Below, piece by piece: positions 14,434-22,816 of a stretch of DNA of 42,055 nt. The DNA is taken from contig NZ_JAUQOP010000042.1 in NCBI RefSeq assembly GCF_030580855.1, forward strand, positions 1-42,055, read 5' to 3'. The notes below the pieces were generated by a model that was not told where the DNA came from, did no database searches, and saw nothing but the letters and a program-made list of their open reading frames with translations. Numbering within the stretch: position 1 is the first letter of the stretch; every line of letters begins with the position of its first letter. The position numbers and the translations under genes were made by a program. The stretch is from Pseudomonas citrullilanati (GTDB lineage: Bacteria > Pseudomonadota > Gammaproteobacteria > Pseudomonadales > Pseudomonadaceae).

Positions 14434-15855
14434 TCAGTGGTTGCGGATCTTCTCCACGATCGCCGTCGTCGAGCTGTTCTCCACCAGCCCCAGCACCTTC
14501 ACGGTGCCGCCATAGGCCGCAACGATGTCCGCGCCCACGACCTGGTCGATCCCGTAGTCACCGCCCTTGACCAGCACATCCGGCTTGACCTGGCGCAGCA
14601 GGTTCTCCGGCGTGCCTTCGCTGAAGCTGATCACCCAGTCCACCGCGCCGAGGCCGGCCAGGACCGCCATGCGCCGGTCGACGCTGTTGATCGGCCGACC
14701 CGGCCCCTTGAGACGGCTCACGGAGGCATCGTCATTGACCGCGACGATCAGCCGGTCGCCCTGGGCCCTGGCTTGTTCCAGGTAGGTCACATGGCCCGCG
14801 TGGAGAATGTCGAAGCAGCCATTGGTAAAGACGATGGTTTCGTTGTGGGCGCGGGCGTCGTCGACTGCCAGCAGCAGTTGTTCCAGGCCCAGCACACCGC
14901 GCTCGGAGCCTTCCTCACGCTGGATGGCACGCCGCAACTCCGGGGCACTGATGGCCGCCGTACCCAGCTTGCCAACCACGATGCCAGCCGCCAGGTTCGC
15001 CAGGGCCACCGCATGGGGCAGTTCCTCGCCCGCGGCGATGGCGGCGGCCAGGGTGGAGATGACCGTGTCGCCGGCCCCCGTCACGTCGAACACTTCGCGA
15101 GCCCGGGCGGGCAGGTGCAACGCCGGATGATCGGGGCGCAGCAGGGTCATGCCGTGCTCGCCACGGGTCACCAGCAGGGCGCCGAGGTCGAGGTCCTGCA
15201 TCAACTGGGCGCCCTTGCTCACCAGCTCGTGCTCATCGACGCAGCCGCCGACGATGGTTTCGAACTCGCTGAGGTTCGGCGTGATCAGGCTGGCGCCACG
15301 GTAGATGGAGAAATCCTTGCCCTTGGGATCGGCCAGGACCGGAATACCACGGGCACGGGCGGCCTGGATCAGCACCTGGTGGTTTTTCAACGCACCTTTG
15401 CCGTAGTCCGACAACACCAGCACCTTGACCCCTTCGAGCAGCTTCTCGACCTCCCCGCCAAGGGCCAGGGGATCGGTGGAAAACGGTTCTTCGAAGTCGA
15501 TACGCAGCAGTTGCTGGTGACGGCTCATGACCCGCAGCTTGACGATGGTCGGCTGGTGCGCAACGCGCTGGAAGATCGCCCGCACACCTGCGCCCTTGAG
15601 GCTGTTGGTCAGGCTGTCGGCGGCCTCATCGTCGCCGGTCACGCCCACCAGGGAAGCCGGCGCGCCGAGGGCGGCGATGTTCAGGGCCACGTTGGCGGCG
15701 CCACCGGGACGGTCCTCGATGTTCTCGACCTTCACCACCGGTACCGGTGCCTCGGGGGAAATCCGTGAGGTACCGCCATGCCAGTAGCGGTCGAGCATGA
15801 CATCGCCGACCACCAATACAGGGGCTTGATCGAATCGCGGCATGGACAACTTCAT
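14434..15855 (-). CDS. hldE: Bifunctional heptose-7-P kinase/heptose-1-P adenylyltransferase HldE
   Basis: This 473-aa cytoplasmic enzyme makes ADP-heptose precursor for the LPS inner core. The N-terminal ribokinase/PfkB domain (about 1-320) has GGAANVALN near 40 and the catalytic TGAGDTV near 265. The C-terminal nucleotidyltransferase domain (about 340-473) starts with GCFDILHAGHVTYLEQA, carrying the HxGH motif, and includes GPGRPIN and KGGDY. The ATG at 15855 has GGGATC upstream. It is the last gene of the waaL-msbA-cysC-hldE run and may also have its own promoter in the 139-bp gap after cysC. Its product feeds WaaC and WaaF encoded at 33-35 kb. Confidence 0.96.
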   Translation of the reverse strand: MKLSMPRFDQAPVLVVGDVMLDRYWHGGTSRISPEAPVPVVKVENIEDRPGGAANVALNIAALGAPASLVGVTGDDEAADSLTNSLKGAGVRAIFQRVAHQPTIVKLRVMSRHQQLLRIDFEEPFSTDPLALGGEVEKLLEGVKVLVLSDYGKGALKNHQVLIQAARARGIPVLADPKGKDFSIYRGASLITPNLSEFETIVGGCVDEHELVSKGAQLMQDLDLGALLVTRGEHGMTLLRPDHPALHLPARAREVFDVTGAGDTVISTLAAAIAAGEELPHAVALANLAAGIVVGKLGTAAISAPELRRAIQREEGSERGVLGLEQLLLAVDDARAHNETIVFTNGCFDILHAGHVTYLEQARAQGDRLIVAVNDDASVSRLKGPGRPINSVDRRMAVLAGLGAVDWVISFSEGTPENLLRQVKPDVLVKGGDYGIDQVVGADIVAAYGGTVKVLGLVENSSTTAIVEKIRNH

Positions 15856-15994
15856 GGAGATCCCACATACAAAATGAACAGGGGCGCGATATTAGCACAG
15901 GGTGGTGAAGGCTGATTCATGGCTGTGTGCCACCACCTTCACCAGCCGGCCTCTGCCCTACCAGGAGAAGCGATATGCCCCCGGGCCCGCCCGA

Positions 15995-16603
15995 TCAGCC
16001 CCGCAGCAATGCCGACAGCCGTTCACAAGCCTCGGCCAGGGCCACTTCGCTGGTATCGATCTGGCAGTCCGGCGCGAGCGGTGCCTCGTAGGGGCTGTCG
16101 AGCCCGGTGAAATGCTTGATTCGCCCGGCGCGCGCTTCGCGGTACAGGCCCTTGGGGTCGCGCTCGGCACAAACTTCCAGCGGCGTGCTGACGTAGACCT
16201 CCACGAAGGTGCCGTCCGGGAACAATTGCCGGGCCGCCTCGCGGTCAGCCCGAAACGGCGAGATGGCCGCGACGATGACGATCAGGCCGGCATCGACCAT
16301 CAACCGCGCCACCTCGCTGATGCGCCGGATATTTTCCTTGCGCGATTCGGCATCCATGCCCAGCCCCCGGCACAACCCCTGGCGCAGGTTGTCGCCGTCG
16401 AGCAGGGCCGTGTGCAGGCCTCGCTGGTTGAGTTGCACTTCCAGGGCGTTGGCCAGCGTCGACTTGCCGGCCCCCGACAGCCCGGTCAACCAGATGCAGC
16501 GTGGACGCTGGGCCTTGATCGCAGCCCGATCCCGGGGTGTAAGCGCCAGTGCATGAGGATGTGCCTGCACTGGCGACTGCCCTTCCTTTGACATTTGCTT
16601 CAT
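15995..16603 (-). CDS. cysC: Adenylyl-sulfate (APS) kinase CysC
   Basis: It phosphorylates adenosine 5'-phosphosulfate to PAPS, the donor for sulfation and for sulfate reduction. All family landmarks are present in about 202 aa: P-loop GLSGAGKST, LDGDNLRQGLCRGLGM, SPFRADREAAR and the C-terminal RDPKGLYREARAGRIKHFTG with GLDSPYEAP. It is a stand-alone kinase, not the CysN-CysC fusion used elsewhere by pseudomonads. It lies between msbA and hldE, 43 bp after msbA, in the LPS operon. The start is uncertain: ATGs at 16624, 16618, 16603 and 16594 are in frame, none with a strong ribosome-binding site. No sulfotransferase is in the window. Confidence 0.9.
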   Translation of the reverse strand: MKQMSKEGQSPVQAHPHALALTPRDRAAIKAQRPRCIWLTGLSGAGKSTLANALEVQLNQRGLHTALLDGDNLRQGLCRGLGMDAESRKENIRRISEVARLMVDAGLIVIVAAISPFRADREAARQLFPDGTFVEVYVSTPLEVCAERDPKGLYREARAGRIKHFTGLDSPYEAPLAPDCQIDTSEVALAEACERLSALLRG

Positions 16604-16646
16604 AACCGAGCATCCCATGATCATGGTCGCACGCAGGCCCGGGAGA

Positions 16647-18452
16647 TCAGGCGATATTGTGGACCGGAGCGTCCAGCCCCATGGCGTGAAGGCGCGCGTA
16701 GTAGCCGTTCTGGGCCAGCAGCTCACCGTGGGTGCCCCGCTCGACGATCCGGCCCTGGTCCATCACCAGGATCATGTCGGCTTTCTCGATGGTCGACAGC
16801 CGATGCGCGATGACCAGGGTCGTGCGGCCTTTCATGACCTGGTCCAGCGCGGCCTGGATGTGCCGTTCAGACTCGGTGTCCAGCGCCGAGGTGGCCTCGT
16901 CGAGGATCAGCAGCGGGGCATTCTTCAGCAGTGCCCGGGCAATCGCCAGGCGCTGGCGCTGGCCACCGGAAAGCAGCACGCCGTTTTCGCCCACTTCGGT
17001 GTCCAGGCCGTTCGGCAACTGGGCAATGAAGTCCATGGCGTAGGCGTCCTCGGCGGCCTTTTCGATGTCCGCCCGAGGCGCGCCGGCCAGGTCACCGTAG
17101 GCGATGTTGTTGGCCACCGTGTCATTGAACAGCGTGACGTGCTGGGTCACCTGGGCGACATGACGGCGCAGGTTGCGCAGGCGATAGTCTTCGATTTCCA
17201 CGTCGTCGAGCAGGATCTGGCCGACCTCGTGGTGGTAGAAGCGCGGGATCAGGCTCGCCAGGGTCGACTTGCCGCTGCCCGAACGCCCCACCAGCGCGAT
17301 CATCTGCCCGGGAGCGGCGGTGAAGCTGATGTCCTTGAGCACCTCACGGTCGGCACCGGGGTAGGTGAAGCTCAGGTTGCGCACGTCCAGGCGACCGCTG
17401 ACGCGCTCCTGCTCGACCGTACCGGAATCGACTTCCGGCTCGACGTCCAGTTGCTCGAAGATGCTCTCGGCGCCGGCCACGCCCTTCTGGATGGTGGAGC
17501 TGACTTCCGAGAGCTGGCGAATCGGCTTGGGCAACAAGCCGGCGGCGGTGATGTAGGCCACCAGGTCGCCCGCCGTCGCTTCGCCACGCAGGAACAGCAC
17601 CAGGAACATCAGGGCCGCCATGGCGGTGTAGATCACCAGTTGCAGCATCGGCGTGTAGACCGCGCCGGTGCGCGTCATGCGCAACTGTTTATCGGTATTG
17701 CCCTGGCTGGCGCGGGCAAAGCGCTCTTCCTCGTAGGCCTCGCCACCAAAGCTGCGCACCACGCGATAGCCCTGGATGGTCTCGGACGCGACGTGGGTCA
17801 CGTCGCCCATGGCCACCTGGATCTTCTTGCTTTGCTTGCGAAATTTCTTGCTGGTGCTGCTGACCATGACCGCGATCAGCGGCAGGATCGCCAGCATCAC
17901 CAGCGTCAGCTTCCAGTTCATCCAGACGAGGTAGGCGAAGAGAAACACCACGGTGAGGCCTTCGCGAATCACCACCTTGATGGCATCGGTGGCGGCACCG
18001 GTGACCATCGTCACGTTGAACGTGATGCGGGAGATCAGGTGACCGGAGTTATGGGTGTCGAAATAGCGGTTGGGCAAGACCAGCAGCTTGTTGAACAACT
18101 CGACCCGCAGGTCATGTACCAGCCCCAGGGAGACCCTGGCCAGGTAGTAGTTGCCCAGGAACGACCCCAGGCCCTGCCAGGCCGCGATCAGGATGATCAG
18201 CAGCGGTACCGCCATCAGCAGCTTCAAGTCCCTGAGGTAGGGCACGTTGGGAAAGAGCACCGCATCGGGGTTGCTCAAGCCGTCGACAAAATACTTGAGG
18301 ATCCCGGCCAGCATGGGCTGGGTGGAAGCAAATATCACGAAACCCACGATACTCAGCAGGAAAATGCCCGCGTAGGGTTTGACGTATCCCAGCAACCGAA
18401 AATAGATCTTCAGGCTGGAATCCTGTTCCGCTTTGGGCGGTGCGTCACTCAT
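16647..18452 (-). CDS. msbA: Lipid A flippase MsbA (ABC transporter)
   Basis: This homodimeric inner-membrane ABC exporter flips lipid A-core to the periplasmic leaflet. The 601-aa half-transporter has six membrane helices (about 20-320) followed by an ATPase domain. Walker A is GRSGSGKST near 388, the Q-loop is VTQHVTLFND, the signature LSGGQRQRLAIARAL is near 494, Walker B is LLILDEATSALD near 512 and the switch is VIAHRLST. I prefer the ATG at 18452; a GTG at 18464 lacks a ribosome-binding site. It starts 15 bp after the waaL stop and is followed by cysC. It is essential in related bacteria. Confidence 0.95.
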   Translation of the reverse strand: MSDAPPKAEQDSSLKIYFRLLGYVKPYAGIFLLSIVGFVIFASTQPMLAGILKYFVDGLSNPDAVLFPNVPYLRDLKLLMAVPLLIILIAAWQGLGSFLGNYYLARVSLGLVHDLRVELFNKLLVLPNRYFDTHNSGHLISRITFNVTMVTGAATDAIKVVIREGLTVVFLFAYLVWMNWKLTLVMLAILPLIAVMVSSTSKKFRKQSKKIQVAMGDVTHVASETIQGYRVVRSFGGEAYEEERFARASQGNTDKQLRMTRTGAVYTPMLQLVIYTAMAALMFLVLFLRGEATAGDLVAYITAAGLLPKPIRQLSEVSSTIQKGVAGAESIFEQLDVEPEVDSGTVEQERVSGRLDVRNLSFTYPGADREVLKDISFTAAPGQMIALVGRSGSGKSTLASLIPRFYHHEVGQILLDDVEIEDYRLRNLRRHVAQVTQHVTLFNDTVANNIAYGDLAGAPRADIEKAAEDAYAMDFIAQLPNGLDTEVGENGVLLSGGQRQRLAIARALLKNAPLLILDEATSALDTESERHIQAALDQVMKGRTTLVIAHRLSTIEKADMILVMDQGRIVERGTHGELLAQNGYYARLHAMGLDAPVHNIA

Positions 18453-18467
18453 CGTCGAGCTCACTGG

Positions 18468-19640
18468 TTAGGAAGAACGCGGAATTTTATCACAGCCGCC
18501 GGAATTGGCCCGCGCCCAGGTCAAAACGCCCGCCAGGCCGATCGGCAGCCAGCTGATGAACCATTCGGCGCGCGGGGTTCCGGTGAGGCTTGAGGCATCG
18601 AATTGCATCGCCAGGAACGAAAATACCCACATGCCGAGTACACCCCGGCCCAGCAGGCTGTCCCGGGCCCGCCAGGCTTCGCGCAGCACGGCGAACCAGA
18701 CGATGCACCACAGCAGCAACCCGGGCAGGCCGAGCAGGATAGCGATGTGGCTGAACAGGTTATGGGCGTGATCGAAGGTCATGCCATTGCTGAGCACCCG
18801 ATAATCCCCACCTGCCCCGATTCCGCTCCATGGGTGTTCGGCGATCATGTGCAGGCTCGACACCAGGATCTCGGGTCGATAGGAAGCGCCGCGCGCCATC
18901 ACCAGGGGTTCGAGCAGCCAGAAGGTGAACATCGCCAGCACCAGGGTCGTCGCGGCGATCACCCGGGTGCGCTGGTCTCGGCAGTAGATCGGCATGGCCA
19001 GCACACTGAGCAGCAACGCCAGCGCCGCGCCCCGGCTCTGGCTCATCACCACGAACACCCCGAGCAGCGCCAGGGCCACCGCCCATACCACCTGCAGCCC
19101 GATACGCCGTGGCATCCAATGGAGCATCCAGACTGCCGCCAAGCCGATCACGTAGCCCCCCAGGATCGGGTGGGACAACTCCCCCAACCCTTCCAGGCGC
19201 TCCTGCCATGGATTGTGTTTGATCCCGTAGAACTGGACGATGGCCATCAAGGCCGTCAGCGCGAGCCCCAAGCCTCCCCACTGCATGAGACGCATCACAC
19301 GCTCGGGCCGGCCGTCGGCAAGGATCGGGAAGAACAGCAGGAACACCAGGATATAGAGTAGCCGCTTGATTTCCCGGACCGGTTCTGCCGCTTCGGCCCA
19401 GGACAGGCTGATCAGCGCCCACGCCATCAGCGCCAGCAACGCGGTGCAAATCAGGCGCTGTGCGCGCCACAACTCCACCAACCGATGACGGGCCGGCCAA
19501 GCGAAGGCGATCGCCGGCAACCAGACGAATGCGACCAACCCTTGCTGATAGACTTTGTTGGTCGGTGCCAAGGCTATCGCCAGCAAGAACCATAACAAGC
19601 CAAGGGCCATCCATCCCTGTGCCCAACGTGTTGTTTGCAT
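18468..19640 (-). CDS. waaL: O-antigen ligase family protein WaaL
   Basis: A 390-aa inner-membrane protein with about 11-12 hydrophobic segments and a large periplasmic loop. It would transfer undecaprenyl-linked O-antigen to the completed lipid A-core. It has the Wzy_C/ligase features: SQSRGAALALLLSV with the conserved Arg near 205, and the loop motif MTFDHAHNLFSHIAI near 293-307 containing the His linked to catalysis. An AGGAG ribosome-binding site precedes the ATG at 19640. Its place just upstream of msbA matches P. aeruginosa waaL. A polymerase (Wzy) is the alternative for this fold, but context favours the ligase. Confidence 0.88.
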   Translation of the reverse strand: MQTTRWAQGWMALGLLWFLLAIALAPTNKVYQQGLVAFVWLPAIAFAWPARHRLVELWRAQRLICTALLALMAWALISLSWAEAAEPVREIKRLLYILVFLLFFPILADGRPERVMRLMQWGGLGLALTALMAIVQFYGIKHNPWQERLEGLGELSHPILGGYVIGLAAVWMLHWMPRRIGLQVVWAVALALLGVFVVMSQSRGAALALLLSVLAMPIYCRDQRTRVIAATTLVLAMFTFWLLEPLVMARGASYRPEILVSSLHMIAEHPWSGIGAGGDYRVLSNGMTFDHAHNLFSHIAILLGLPGLLLWCIVWFAVLREAWRARDSLLGRGVLGMWVFSFLAMQFDASSLTGTPRAEWFISWLPIGLAGVLTWARANSGGCDKIPRSS

Positions 19641-19747
19641 CTATCGCTCCTAAACGGTCTGCCGGCCAAGCCGGCATGGTTAAAACGTGAACTTTTGGGC
19701 ATCATGGCCCGCCACGGCACCGGTTCTATCAACAAGGTTTCCCTACG

Positions 19748-20353
19748 ATGCAATCCTCACGGCTTCCCCAAGCCGCTTTGAATCAATTGATTGAAGGCGC
19801 CAGCATTCTGGAGGCCGACAGCTACGGCCCGAAAGTCTATCTGCTGCAGGATGGGAATATTCTCAAATTGTTCCGCCGCAAGCGGCTTTTTTCTTCGGCT
19901 CTTCTACGGCCGTATTCAACGCGATTCATCGATAACGCCGTCCGCCTGCAGAAACTCGGCGTGCCGACACTCCAGGTGCTGGCCGCCTACACCCTGGACA
20001 AGCCCGGCATGACGGCCGTGCTGTACCGCCCCTTGCCGGGCAAAACCCTGCGGCAACTGTCGAACCAGGAAAACTTCAACTGGCACCAGGCCCTGCCGGC
20101 GCTGATCGAGTTGATCCGCAGCCTGCACGCCAGCGGCATCTACTTCCGCTCGCTGCACCTGGGCAACATTGTCGTTACACCGGAAAACCAGTTGGGATTG
20201 ATCGACGTCGCCGACATGCGCTTCCTGCGCTCGCCGTTGCCACGCTACCTGGCACGGCGCAACTTGCAGCATTTCGCACGCTATATTGCCCGTGAAAACC
20301 TGAACGGGAGCTTTCCCATGCAAGCGTTGGAGAGCGCCTTATTGGCCGCCTGA
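19748..20353 (+). CDS. Small LPS-kinase-like protein (Ttg8/toluene-tolerance type)
   Basis: A 201-aa protein with a shortened protein-kinase-like fold. An N-lobe Lys occurs in NILKLFRRK near 38-45. The catalytic-loop equivalent reads SGIYFRSLHLGNIVV near 130-145, and the metal-site equivalent GLIDVADM near 155-162. The usual HxD is altered (RSLHLGN), so activity is uncertain. It resembles the putative kinase at the P. aeruginosa PA4998 position and proteins once called toluene tolerance proteins. It is the only plus-strand gene in this LPS stretch, divergent from waaL, and its last 15 bp overlap the convergent glycosyltransferase end. Confidence 0.75.
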   Translation: MQSSRLPQAALNQLIEGASILEADSYGPKVYLLQDGNILKLFRRKRLFSSALLRPYSTRFIDNAVRLQKLGVPTLQVLAAYTLDKPGMTAVLYRPLPGKTLRQLSNQENFNWHQALPALIELIRSLHASGIYFRSLHLGNIVVTPENQLGLIDVADMRFLRSPLPRYLARRNLQHFARYIARENLNGSFPMQALESALLAA

Positions 20354-21442
20354 GATCAGTTGCCGGGCGGTCTGGCTGAAACTCAGCCAGGCCTCCTCCG
20401 GCGCCAGGGCCTGGTATTGGGCCTTGGCGACCGTATCGACCGGGACCTGCGCGGCCCGGGTGATGGCCTCGCTCCAACCACCTTCGTCGTTGATCGGCGC
20501 GTACCAGCCGGTGTCGCCCAGTTGCTCGCGGAAAACGGCCAGTTCGCTGGCCAGGACCGGAGTGCCGGCCAGGACCGCCTCCTGGAGAATCAGGCCGAGG
20601 CCCTCGTCCAGGGACGGGATCAGCACCCAATCAAAGGCCTTGTAGAGCCTGGCGACATCCTCCAGGTGCCCGGTCAGCAAGACCTTGCCAGCCAGGTCCG
20701 GCTGGGCCATCCGCGCTTGCAGCGCATGGCGCCGGGGGCCTTCGCCCACGATGACCAGGCGCCAGTCCGGATGATCGGCGGCCGCCCGGCCGAACGCCTC
20801 CAGCAGGCTGGCGAAGCCTTTTTTGCTCACCAACCGTCCCACCGCACCGAATACCCGTCCGCCGGCATCCGGCAACCCCAGTCGGGCACGGGCTTCTTCA
20901 CGGGACAGGAGCGCGGAGCGGAAGGCGATCGGGTCGAAGGCGCTGCGCAGGGCAGTCACCGGGATGTTCAACGTTTGCTGGAGCGACGTCGCCAGGGTTT
21001 CAGAGACCGCCGCCAAGGTCAGGCGGGAAACCGGGAACCCGCGCAGCAGCTCACGAGCCTTGACGCTGAGGCGCGTCGCACCGTGGAAGATCACCACCAC
21101 ACGAATCTGCGGCATGTCCTTGAGAACCGGCAACAACGCCCGGGCCACGCCCACACCGTCGAGCAGCACCACACGGGCATCGCTGTCGAGCAATGCCTGG
21201 CGGAACCGGCTGTGCATCAGGGGTTTGAACAGGCGCCAGATATGACGCCCCTTGAGTCGCGCAGACGTCAGCTTCCATTCACGCGCCGGGCCTACATCGA
21301 CCTGGCAAGCCGCTGCCGAGCCCTGCAAGAGCCACGTCTTGACAGGCATCGGCGACTCCATTCGCGAAAGGATCTGATGATGGACCTTGTGTACCGAAGC
21401 GAACGGCGCGCCGCCCGCCCACATGACATTGATAATGCTCAT
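20339..21442 (-). CDS. Glycosyltransferase family 4 protein (LPS core)
   Basis: A 367-aa GT-B glycosyltransferase. The C-terminal Glycos_transf_1 domain shows GAVGRLVSKKGFASLLEAF near 195-215, LVIVGEGPRRHAL near 228 and the nucleotide-sugar motif SLDEGLGLILQEAVLAG (E-x7-E) near 276-292. The N-terminal acceptor domain starts NVMWAGGAPF. By gene order it sits where P. aeruginosa has wapR (alpha-1,3-rhamnosyltransferase for the O-antigen-capped core), immediately beyond ssg. I did not confirm the sugar specificity and leave the symbol blank. No strong ribosome-binding site is seen before the ATG at 21442. Confidence 0.85.
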   Translation of the reverse strand: MSIINVMWAGGAPFASVHKVHHQILSRMESPMPVKTWLLQGSAAACQVDVGPAREWKLTSARLKGRHIWRLFKPLMHSRFRQALLDSDARVVLLDGVGVARALLPVLKDMPQIRVVVIFHGATRLSVKARELLRGFPVSRLTLAAVSETLATSLQQTLNIPVTALRSAFDPIAFRSALLSREEARARLGLPDAGGRVFGAVGRLVSKKGFASLLEAFGRAAADHPDWRLVIVGEGPRRHALQARMAQPDLAGKVLLTGHLEDVARLYKAFDWVLIPSLDEGLGLILQEAVLAGTPVLASELAVFREQLGDTGWYAPINDEGGWSEAITRAAQVPVDTVAKAQYQALAPEEAWLSFSQTARQLISGGQ

Positions 21443-21490
21443 CGAGCCGGAAACCTTTTTTCACGGACCGGTATTCGAGCTTTGCAGCGT

Positions 21491-21739
21491 TCAGTAATTG
21501 ATAAGCCAGCCAATGCAGACTCCGAGCAAGAGAACCAGGGACAGCTTGATTTGCTCGCGGCGCTGGCGATGTGCCTTGCATTGACGCTCCGCGGGCACTT
21601 CCATGTGAACCCCGAATCCAGTGTGTAAAACAGCATCCCCTTCCAGCACGACCGCCGTCAAGTTCAGCTGAGCATAGCGAAGTGGCGGGGCTTTTTCGCC
21701 GACGAAGTCGGCAAAGGCGGCGCGGTTTCGATTCTTCAT
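21491..21739 (-). CDS. Possible small C-tail-anchored membrane protein
   Basis: An 82-aa open frame lies in the otherwise empty 351-bp gap between two glycosyltransferase genes. The C-terminus is distinctive: a basic stretch (KAHRQRREQIK) followed by a hydrophobic segment LSLVLLLGVCIGWLI that reaches almost to the stop. The start is unclear. The ATG at 21739 has AGG too close to it. The ATG at 21604 (37-aa product) has GGGG about 6 bases upstream and may be the real one. Codon use is moderately coding-like. I know no homologue. The gap also holds a GCCGAC/GTCGGC hairpin near 21696-21716. Confidence 0.35.
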   Translation of the reverse strand: MKNRNRAAFADFVGEKAPPLRYAQLNLTAVVLEGDAVLHTGFGVHMEVPAERQCKAHRQRREQIKLSLVLLLGVCIGWLINY

Positions 21740-21793
21740 CCTACACAAGCCAGGAAGAAGGGAGCCCCGAAACACATGACAGGAACGTCACTG

Positions 21794-22750
21794 TCAAATG
21801 CCCAGTCGCAGGCGCCATCTTGCCAGCATGCTCAAAGGCGCACGAGGCCGCAGGGGCGGTGCCATTGTTTCAACGATTTTCTGGCCGATGCGGGAGAAAC
21901 TGAATTGCTCCACCGCCAATTGCTGGCCGTTGCGCGCCACACTGCGCGCCAACTCCGGGTCGGCGCGCAGGCGGGCGAGCTTTTCCTGGAGTTGCGGGAT
22001 GTCCCGGTAGAACACCACGTTGTGCATGTCTTGCAATCCCAGCGCGCGCGCCTCGTCGGCTCCCTGGTCAAAGGCCAGCAGCACGCAACCACAGGCCATG
22101 GCCTCGAAGTTCTTGATCATGAACTCGCCCATGCCGACATCGGCACTGACGAAAAAGCGGATGCGATTGAGGGTCTCGCAGTACTCCTCGCCGGATTTGG
22201 TCCGGGTCACCACCAACGGCTCGACACGTCCCAACTCGTCGAGCAGCGCCTTGCGACCGCTATAGGCCACGCTGTTGGTACTGCCGACGAAGGCCAGCTC
22301 GATATCCCGCTCCCGCCCCCGGTCCTGCAGCAACGCCTGATCGTAGCCCTTGGGCACGAACACCGCGTCGAAGCCTTCGCCACGCAGGCGTTCGGTGACC
22401 ACGAAGCCGGAGCTGATCACCCGCACCCAGGGCAGTCGCCGGTAATGCGCGCTGAACTTGCCGGTGTATTTGCAGGGGATGTAGTTCTGGTAGGCGTCGT
22501 GCTCGAGGATCACCAGGTTGGGGATGGTACGGATGAAGCCGACCTGGCGGATCTCCTGCTTGAAGCGCAGGAAAAACACGATCCGGTCATACCGCGATAC
22601 CTCCACGTGATCGCGGAAATATTTGCGCAGGTTGCGCTGCTCCTGGCTGTCGAGCCAGCGCAGGTCGCATTCGCAGTGAGCGGCAACGCCTTCGTAGAGT
22701 CGGTCCAGGATGGCCCGCTGCTCTTTCTGCACCAGAAATAGAACTTTCAT
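21794..22750 (-). CDS. Glycosyltransferase family 1 protein (Ssg-like)
   Basis: A 318-aa protein starting MKVLFLVQKEQRAILDRLYE with a CgeB/GT1-like C-terminal domain. Landmarks are IELAFVGSTNSVAYSGRKALL near 150-170, FVSADVGMGEFMIKNFEAMACGCVLLAF near 205-235 (conserved Glu in a GT-B donor site) and a basic C-terminus (LARWRLRLGI). Gene order matches PA5001/ssg of P. aeruginosa, a cell-surface sugar biosynthesis glycosyltransferase whose loss alters LPS and surface traits. An AGGAAG ribosome-binding site precedes the ATG. It follows dnpA after 66 bp. Which sugar it adds is unknown. Confidence 0.82.
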   Translation of the reverse strand: MKVLFLVQKEQRAILDRLYEGVAAHCECDLRWLDSQEQRNLRKYFRDHVEVSRYDRIVFFLRFKQEIRQVGFIRTIPNLVILEHDAYQNYIPCKYTGKFSAHYRRLPWVRVISSGFVVTERLRGEGFDAVFVPKGYDQALLQDRGRERDIELAFVGSTNSVAYSGRKALLDELGRVEPLVVTRTKSGEEYCETLNRIRFFVSADVGMGEFMIKNFEAMACGCVLLAFDQGADEARALGLQDMHNVVFYRDIPQLQEKLARLRADPELARSVARNGQQLAVEQFSFSRIGQKIVETMAPPLRPRAPLSMLARWRLRLGI

Positions 22751-22816
22751 CGTCTTCCTTGCGGCAGCGAACGACTTGATGGATGACTGGGGGCACCTGC
22801 ACCCCGACTTGAGCCC

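Noticed and set aside
14410..15768. 452-aa open frame antisense to hldE
   Set aside because: Shadow of hldE, with low-complexity His/Asp/Gln-rich composition and no ribosome-binding site.
15903..15950. GGTGAAGG/CCTTCACC inverted repeat between cysC and hldE as a terminator
   Set aside because: No T-run follows on the minus strand, and hldE is expected to be expressed across this gap.
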